Positions 59,667-64,000 of a stretch of DNA of 64,000 bases are shown here, one piece after another. Positions within the stretch are counted from its first letter, which is position 1. Every line of letters starts with the position of its first letter. A program made the position numbers and the translations under genes. This DNA is from an uncultured Oscillospiraceae bacterium (GTDB lineage Bacteria; Bacillota; Clostridia; Oscillospirales; Oscillospiraceae): positions 62,001 through 126,000 of the forward strand of contig CAKTJC010000002.1 in NCBI GenBank assembly GCA_934567355.1, in the 5' to 3' direction. The notes beneath the pieces were generated by a model. The model was not told the origin of the DNA and ran no database searches. It saw nothing but the letters and a program-made list of their open reading frames with translations.

Positions 59667-59702
59667 AGGAGCCGGGGAGTATTCTCCGGCTTCTGACTTA
59701 AA

Positions 59703-59778
59703 TGTGACGATCTTGTTCGTTTTGCCTGCCATACTGTAATGCAAATCGCGGGCGGGGGGAGGCTGGATGCAGTATAAT
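59703..59778 (+). promoter_or_regulatory. Candidate regulated promoter of the Bce exporter genes
   Basis: A TATAAT at 59773-59778 has no -35 (the region is G-rich), as expected for activator control. Upstream, TGTGAC (59703-59708) resembles one half of a BceR-type site. The binding assignment is tentative. Confidence 0.4.
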
Positions 59779-59810
59779 GGTGCCATCAAAGGAAAGGAAG
59801 TAACGAAAAA

Positions 59811-59912
59811 ATGAAAAAGATGAACCGCACCATTTGCCTGATCGTCTTTCTGGCCGTGGCTGCCCTGTGCGCGAAAAGAAATATCAGCGAGGAAGAGGAG
59901 GACGAACAATGA
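59811..59912 (+). CDS. 33-residue small membrane protein upstream of bceA
   Basis: An ATG after AAGGAAAGGAAG starts a 33-codon frame: basic start (MKKMNR), a hydrophobic segment (TICLIVFLAVAALC) and a charged tail (KRNISEEEEDEQ). Its stop overlaps the bceA start (ATGA), the usual sign of translational coupling. No family is known to me. It could be a small subunit of the exporter or a leader peptide. Confidence 0.6.
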   Translation: MKKMNRTICLIVFLAVAALCAKRNISEEEEDEQ

Positions 59913-60673
59913 GCCTGCTGACGGTTGAGCATCTGAAAAAGGTATACACCACCCGCTTCGGCGGCAACAGTGTGGAAGCCCTGCGGGATGTAAACTTCAC
60001 GGTGGAGAAGGGCGAATATACCGCCATCATGGGTGAGTCCGGCTCCGGCAAGACCACCCTGCTGAATATCCTGGCTGCTTTGGATAAGCCCACCTCCGGC
60101 ACCGTGCTGCTGGAGGGCAAGAATCTGGCAAACATCAAGGAAAAGGACATCGCCGCCTTCCGCCGGGATAACCTGGGCTTTGTGTTCCAGGAATTCAATC
60201 TGCTGGATACCTTCAATCTGGAGGATAATATCTACCTGCCCATGGTGCTGGCGGGCGTTCCTTACCCGCAGATGAAGGAGGTGCTTGCCCCCATTGCTGC
60301 TGAGCTGGGCATCGCCCATCTGCTGAAAAAGTACCCCTATGAGGTCTCCGGCGGACAGAAGCAGCGGGCGGCTGTGGCGCGGGCGCTGATGATGAAGCCC
60401 AAGATCATCCTGGCCGACGAGCCAACCGGCGCACTGGATTCCAAGTCTACCGACGAGCTGCTGCGCCTGTTCAGCCAGATCCACAAGGGCGGTCAGACCG
60501 TCCTGATGGTCACCCACTCCGTCAAGGCCGCCAGCTGTGCCGACCGGGTGCTGTTCATCAAGGACGGCCAGGTGTTCCATCAGCTCTACCGCGGCCAGTG
60601 CAATAACGAGCAGCTGTACCAGAAAATTTCCGATACGCTGACCATGCTCCAGACGGGAGGCGACGAGGCGTGA
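59909..60673 (+). CDS. bceA: Bce-type ABC exporter ATPase
   Basis: This 254-residue ATPase has Walker A GESGSGKTT, the Q-loop VFQEFNLLDTF typical of the MacB/BceA group, the signature VSGGQKQRA and Walker B IILADEPTGALDS. The start is the ATG overlapping the 33-residue ORF; AGGAGGA lies 7 nt upstream. It overlaps the permease gene by 4 nt (GTGA). It energises the BceB permease in removal or sensing of peptide antibiotics. Confidence 0.93.
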   Translation: MSLLTVEHLKKVYTTRFGGNSVEALRDVNFTVEKGEYTAIMGESGSGKTTLLNILAALDKPTSGTVLLEGKNLANIKEKDIAAFRRDNLGFVFQEFNLLDTFNLEDNIYLPMVLAGVPYPQMKEVLAPIAAELGIAHLLKKYPYEVSGGQKQRAAVARALMMKPKIILADEPTGALDSKSTDELLRLFSQIHKGGQTVLMVTHSVKAASCADRVLFIKDGQVFHQLYRGQCNNEQLYQKISDTLTMLQTGGDEA

Positions 60674-62715
60674 AAGGAATGCTCTATTTCCGCCTGGCCT
60701 GCTCCGGCATCCGGAAAAACCGGAAGCTGTATGTGCCCTATCTGCTCACCGTCATCGGTATGGTGATGATGAGCCACATCATGCAGTCCCTGAGCTATTC
60801 ACCGGCGCTGAATGCCATGCGCGGCGGCGGCCAGATGGAGATGATCCTCTCCCTGGGCAAGGTGGTGGTCGCGGCATTTGCGGCGCTGTTTTTGCTGTAT
60901 ACCAATTCCTTCCTCATTCGCCGCCGGTATCGGGAGTTCGGTCTGTACAACGTGCTGGGCATGGACAAAAATGCCCTGTGCCGGGTGGTGCTCTGGGAAA
61001 ATCTGATCGTGGCGGCGGTGGGGCTGACCCTGGGACTGGGGCTGGGCACGCTGCTGTATAAGCTGGCAGAGCTGGGGCTTGTGAATATGGTGCGCGGCCA
61101 GGTGGACTATGCTTTTACCGTCCGCAGGGAAAGCTTTGTGTACACACTGGTTATTTTTGCCATCATCTTCGTCCTGCTGCTTCTGCGCTCCCTGCTCCAG
61201 GTGCGCCTGTCCCGCCCGCTGGAGCTGCTGCGCAGCGAAAGTGCCGGAGAAAAGCCGCCAAAGGCAAATTATCTTCTGGGTCTTCTGGGACTGGCACTGC
61301 TGGGCGGCGCCTATTATATGGCCGTCACCATCTCCAATGCCATGGATGCCTTCCTCTTTTTCTTCATTGCGGTGCTGATGGTCATTGCAGCCACCTACCT
61401 GCTGATGATCTCCGGCAGCGTGGTGCTGTGCCGCCTGCTGCAAAGGTGGAAGGGCTACTATTATCAGAAGCAGCATTTTGTCTCCGTTTCCTCCATGGCC
61501 TACCGCATGAAGCGCAACGGTGCGGGACTCGCCTCCATCTGCATCCTGGCTACCATGGTGCTGGTGATGATCTCCTCCACCAGCAGCCTGTATATCGGCG
61601 CGGAGGATTCCCTGCGCTCCCGCTATTCCCACGACAGCGGTTTCAGCATCGATGTGCAGATACCGGAAAAAATGGATGCAGCCCACGGCAAAGAGATCCT
61701 GGATAATTTCCGCCGGATTTATGCGGAAAACCAGGTGGAGCCTGCTTCGGAGGAATACTATTTCTATGCCACGATCACGGCAGCTATGACGGATGAGAAG
61801 GCCGAGCCGGATCGCACGGAGGTCGATCTCACGGGGGGCTACGGAAGCCTGCGCCAGCTGATGTTCCTGGATCAGGCGGATTACAACCGGATGTATGGAG
61901 CGGATGTGAAGCTGCGGACCGGTCAGGCGCTGATCGATACCCATAACTGCACTTATGACTGGGACACCCTGAAAATAAACGGCATGGAATACCGAATTGT
62001 GGGCAGAACCTCTCGGCACATTGTGACAGGGGAGATGTCCGTCTCCGTGATTCCTGCTATTACGCTGGTTATTTCCGATCTGAAGGATCTGGAGCCGCTG
62101 ACCAGCCTGAAATATACATTGGCCAATAACCAGGCAACGCGGAATATGCTCAGCTGCAAGTTCTACTATGGCGCGGACTTCGAGCTGCCGGAAGCGCAGA
62201 TCATAGAGCTTCACGAGACAATGGGGGACAGCATCAGAGATCTTCCCATGGCGCAGGAGGGCATCGGCTGGTCCAGCGAGTGTCAGGCGCTGCAGCGGGA
62301 CGACTTCTATATCACCTACGGCGGCCTGTTCTTCATCGGCATCATGCTCAGCATCATCTTCATCGCGGCGGCCTCCCTGATCATCTATTACAAGCAGGTC
62401 AGCGAGGGCTATGAGGATCAGTCCCGCTTTGCCATCATGCGCAAGGTGGGCATGACCCGGCAGGACATCAGAAGGAGCATCAATTCCCAGGTGCTGCTGG
62501 TGTTCTTTACGCCGCTGCTGATGGCGGGCGTCCATCTGGCCTTTGCCTTCCCGCTGGTGTGGCATCTGCTGCAAACGTTCAACCTGCACAATCAGCGCCT
62601 TGTCATCCTTACAAACGTGGGCGCGTTCCTTATCTTCTGCGTTTTTTATGTGATCATCTATAAATTCACAGCCCACGCCTACTACCGCATTGTCAGCGGA
62701 AAGGAAAGAGAATAA
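60670..62715 (+). CDS. bceB: Bce-type ABC exporter permease
   Basis: This 681-residue protein has about ten membrane helices. A large extracellular domain (about residues 310-540) between helices 8 and 9 is the layout of BceB. FtsX-type segments include LYNVLGMDKNALCRVVLWENLIVAA and MRKVGMTRQDIRRSINSQ. The start is GTG, overlapping bceA. With BceS it forms the flux-sensing complex. An inverted-repeat element begins 5 nt after its stop. Confidence 0.93.
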   Translation: MKGMLYFRLACSGIRKNRKLYVPYLLTVIGMVMMSHIMQSLSYSPALNAMRGGGQMEMILSLGKVVVAAFAALFLLYTNSFLIRRRYREFGLYNVLGMDKNALCRVVLWENLIVAAVGLTLGLGLGTLLYKLAELGLVNMVRGQVDYAFTVRRESFVYTLVIFAIIFVLLLLRSLLQVRLSRPLELLRSESAGEKPPKANYLLGLLGLALLGGAYYMAVTISNAMDAFLFFFIAVLMVIAATYLLMISGSVVLCRLLQRWKGYYYQKQHFVSVSSMAYRMKRNGAGLASICILATMVLVMISSTSSLYIGAEDSLRSRYSHDSGFSIDVQIPEKMDAAHGKEILDNFRRIYAENQVEPASEEYYFYATITAAMTDEKAEPDRTEVDLTGGYGSLRQLMFLDQADYNRMYGADVKLRTGQALIDTHNCTYDWDTLKINGMEYRIVGRTSRHIVTGEMSVSVIPAITLVISDLKDLEPLTSLKYTLANNQATRNMLSCKFYYGADFELPEAQIIELHETMGDSIRDLPMAQEGIGWSSECQALQRDDFYITYGGLFFIGIMLSIIFIAAASLIIYYKQVSEGYEDQSRFAIMRKVGMTRQDIRRSINSQVLLVFFTPLLMAGVHLAFAFPLVWHLLQTFNLHNQRLVILTNVGAFLIFCVFYVIIYKFTAHAYYRIVSGKERE

Positions 62716-62719
62716 CAAA

Positions 62720-62881
62720 GGCATCACTGCACAATTGTGTCTACGAGCCTCAGCCGTTCTTTTGCCCCACTTCCGCAGTTTCAAAAATGGGAAATACAAT
62801 AAAGTATTCCCTCATTTTTGAAACTTTGAATTGAGGCAAAATTCCTGTCTGAGGCTTCTTGCCAAATTGTGCAGTGATGCC
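62720..62881. repeat. Inverted-repeat element with different ends (162 bp)
   Basis: The terminal inverted repeats are GGCATCACTGCACAATT (62720-62736) and its exact complement ending at 62881. The inner hairpin GTTTCAAAAATG / CATTTTTGAAAC (62778-62824), with GGGAAATACA and AGTATTCC, matches the core of the 53571-53733 element. It looks like a small non-autonomous element. Confidence 0.8.
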
Positions 62882-62925
62882 AAAAGCAGACTCCATCGGT
62901 TCGAAGGATGGAGTCTGCTTTTTCT
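62882..62925 (+). terminator. Terminator after the Bce operon
   Basis: The 13-bp stem AGCAGACTCCATC / GATGGAGTCTGCT with a TTTTT tail directly follows the inverted-repeat element. From here to the rpoB promoter (about 130 nt) I see no gene. Confidence 0.85.
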
Positions 62926-63057
62926 ATGAAACTTACCCTGAAGGATTTATCTGCCACATGCTGCAAGCACCAAGCCTTCTTGGGAGAAACAGTATATTTT
63001 GGTCATAAAAACAAAAAACCGAGGGCACAAATGCCCCCGAAACGGCGGAAAAACCAA

Positions 63058-63086
63058 TTGACAAACGCCCGCATATGAGATACAAT
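63058..63086 (+). promoter_or_regulatory. Promoter of rpoB
   Basis: TTGACA (63058-63063) and TACAAT (63081-63086) are separated by 17 nt. The transcript would have a leader of about 150 nt before the rpoB start. Confidence 0.8.
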
Positions 63087-63241
63087 GGTAATCCATAGTG
63101 TGATACCATGCCTCTCTGTGGTCTTCTCCCACAAACGCATTCTATCACAGGGTGGGGCTGCTGTCAAGTGGTAAGTTTGTAATAAATGACAACGGCTCCT
63201 GGCGTATCAAGTAAGCAACACATTTCGAAAGAAAGGCTGTG

Positions 63242-64000
63242 ATGATCCATATGGCAATGGTCAAGGACGTGATGTTCGGTAAGACCATGCGTAAGTCCTA
63301 CGCAAAGTATGAAGAGATTCTGGAAATCCCCAACATGCTGAAAATCCAGAAGGACTCCTACCAGTGGTTCCTGGACGAAGGCCTGCGCGAGGTGTTCAAG
63401 GATGTGGGCACCATCACCGACTTCTCCGGCAAGCTGGAGCTGAGTTTCCTGGATTACACCATGGAGGACAAGCCCAAGTACACCATCGAGGAGTGCAAGG
63501 AGCGGGATACCACCTACGCAAAGCCCATCAAGGTGCGCATTCGTCTGCGCAACACGGAGACGGATGAAATCAAAGAGCAGGAAATCTTTATGGGCGATTT
63601 CCCCGTCATGACCAATGGCGGTACCTTCGTCATCAACGGCGCAGAGCGCGTCATCGTCTCCCAGATCGTCCGCAGCCCCGGCATGTACTATGGCCACGAG
63701 GTTGACAAGGCCGATCAGCACACCTACACCGCCACCGTCATTCCTTATCGCGGTGCCTGGCTGGAATACGAGACCGACAATGCCAATGTGTTCTGGGTGC
63801 GTATCGATAAGAACCGTAAACTGCCCATCACCAGCCTGATCCGTGCGCTGGGCGTCAGCACCGACGAGCAGATCAAGGCAATGTTCGGCGAGGATGAGCG
63901 TATCATTGCCACCCTGGAAAAGGATCCCTGCAAGACCAAGGAAGATTCCCTGCTGGAAATCTACCGCCGTCTGCGTCCCGGTGAGCCTCCCACGGTGGAG
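63242..64000 (+). CDS. rpoB: RNA polymerase beta subunit RpoB, N-terminal part (3' end outside window)
   Basis: The first 253 codons are present. They show the RpoB beginning: [34 protein letters not shown], then [37 protein letters not shown], which is highly conserved. The ATG at 63242 sits 5 nt after AAAGG; an ATG three codons later is possible. It is not preceded by rplJ-rplL, which commonly lie upstream, and instead has its own promoter. rpoC is expected beyond the window. Confidence 0.96.
   Translation, partial: MIHMAMVKDVMFGKTMRKSYAKYEEILEIPNMLKIQKDSYQWFLDEGLREVFKDVGTITDFSGKLELSFLDYTMEDKPKYTIEECKERDTTYAKPIKVRIRLRNTETDEIKEQEIFMGDFPVMTNGGTFVINGAERVIVSQIVRSPGMYYGHEVDKADQHTYTATVIPYRGAWLEYETDNANVFWVRIDKNRKLPITSLIRALGVSTDEQIKAMFGEDERIIATLEKDPCKTKEDSLLEIYRRLRPGEPPTVE

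Noticed and set aside
60799..62799. A 666-codon open frame antisense to bceB
   Set aside because: It is a shadow of a long membrane protein gene; its sequence is rich in His, Gln and Asp with no domain and no start signal.
62926..63080. A roughly 50-codon frame between the Bce terminator and rpoB
   Set aside because: It starts inside the terminator tail, has no ribosome binding site and runs through the rpoB promoter.
1..64000. CRISPR arrays, rRNA and tRNA genes
   Set aside because: No regularly spaced repeats, conserved rRNA segments or cloverleaf-like sequences with a CCA end were noticed. A covariance-model scan would be needed to exclude a tRNA fully.

Overview
The window looks like a chromosomal segment of a moderately high-GC member of the Clostridia (Firmicutes), plausibly an Oscillospirales-type gut anaerobe. 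The evidence is a sepF/divIVA division pair, a T-box leader on ileS, DUF624 (YesL-like) proteins beside sugar ABC transporters, a Bce-type sensor/transporter module and strong AGGAGG ribosome binding sites. The taxonomic call is inference. No rRNA, tRNA or CRISPR array was recognised.

Region 1 (1-10.6 kb) is housekeeping: the 3' part of mutS, a CPBP membrane protease, mutL, miaA, hfq, the PLP-homeostasis gene yggS, sepF, divIVA, and ileS behind a T-box riboswitch. Region 2 (10.6-21.8 kb) holds a MATE exporter, then a LacI-type regulator divergent from a GH127 beta-L-arabinofuranosidase gene. A CUT1 sugar ABC transporter without its own ATPase, a DUF624 protein, a CNNM/CorC-type transporter with an unusual leader, and an esterase follow. 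Region 3 (21.8-26.2 kb) contains a HepT/MntA toxin-antitoxin pair with an NTF2-like third gene, a MATE exporter plus its MerR regulator behind a textbook MerR promoter, and a membrane-anchored XRE regulator.

Region 4 (26.3-35.4 kb) is a near-complete Lsr autoinducer-2 uptake and processing locus: lsrR-lsrK-cupin on the minus strand and lsrA-C-D-B-F on the plus strand. LsrG is missing and a cupin sits in the operon. It is followed by an AEC transporter, a LysR regulator, malic enzyme and a 2-hydroxycarboxylate transporter (35.4-39.9 kb). Region 5 (40-48 kb) has two unassigned genes, a Zur-ZnuACB zinc uptake operon with a clear 7-1-7 Zur box, and an ECF sigma/anti-sigma unit with duplicated DUF4367-like domains.

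Region 6 (47.3-58 kb) appears to be a cell-wall amino-sugar scavenging locus: DUF624 protein, RpiR/MurR-type regulator, CUT1 ABC transporter without ATPase, GNAT protein, PIG-L-type deacetylase, esterase, NamZ-type exo-N-acetylmuramidase and GH3 N-acetylhexosaminidase. Region 7 (58-62.7 kb) is a Bce-type two-component system with its ABC exporter and a tiny membrane ORF. The window ends in rpoB, which has its own promoter.

The most unusual non-coding signal is a family of short terminal-inverted-repeat elements placed immediately after stop codons at about 18.6, 41.7 (remnant), 53.6 and 54.5 kb. A fifth element at 62.7 kb has different termini but shares the same inner hairpin.
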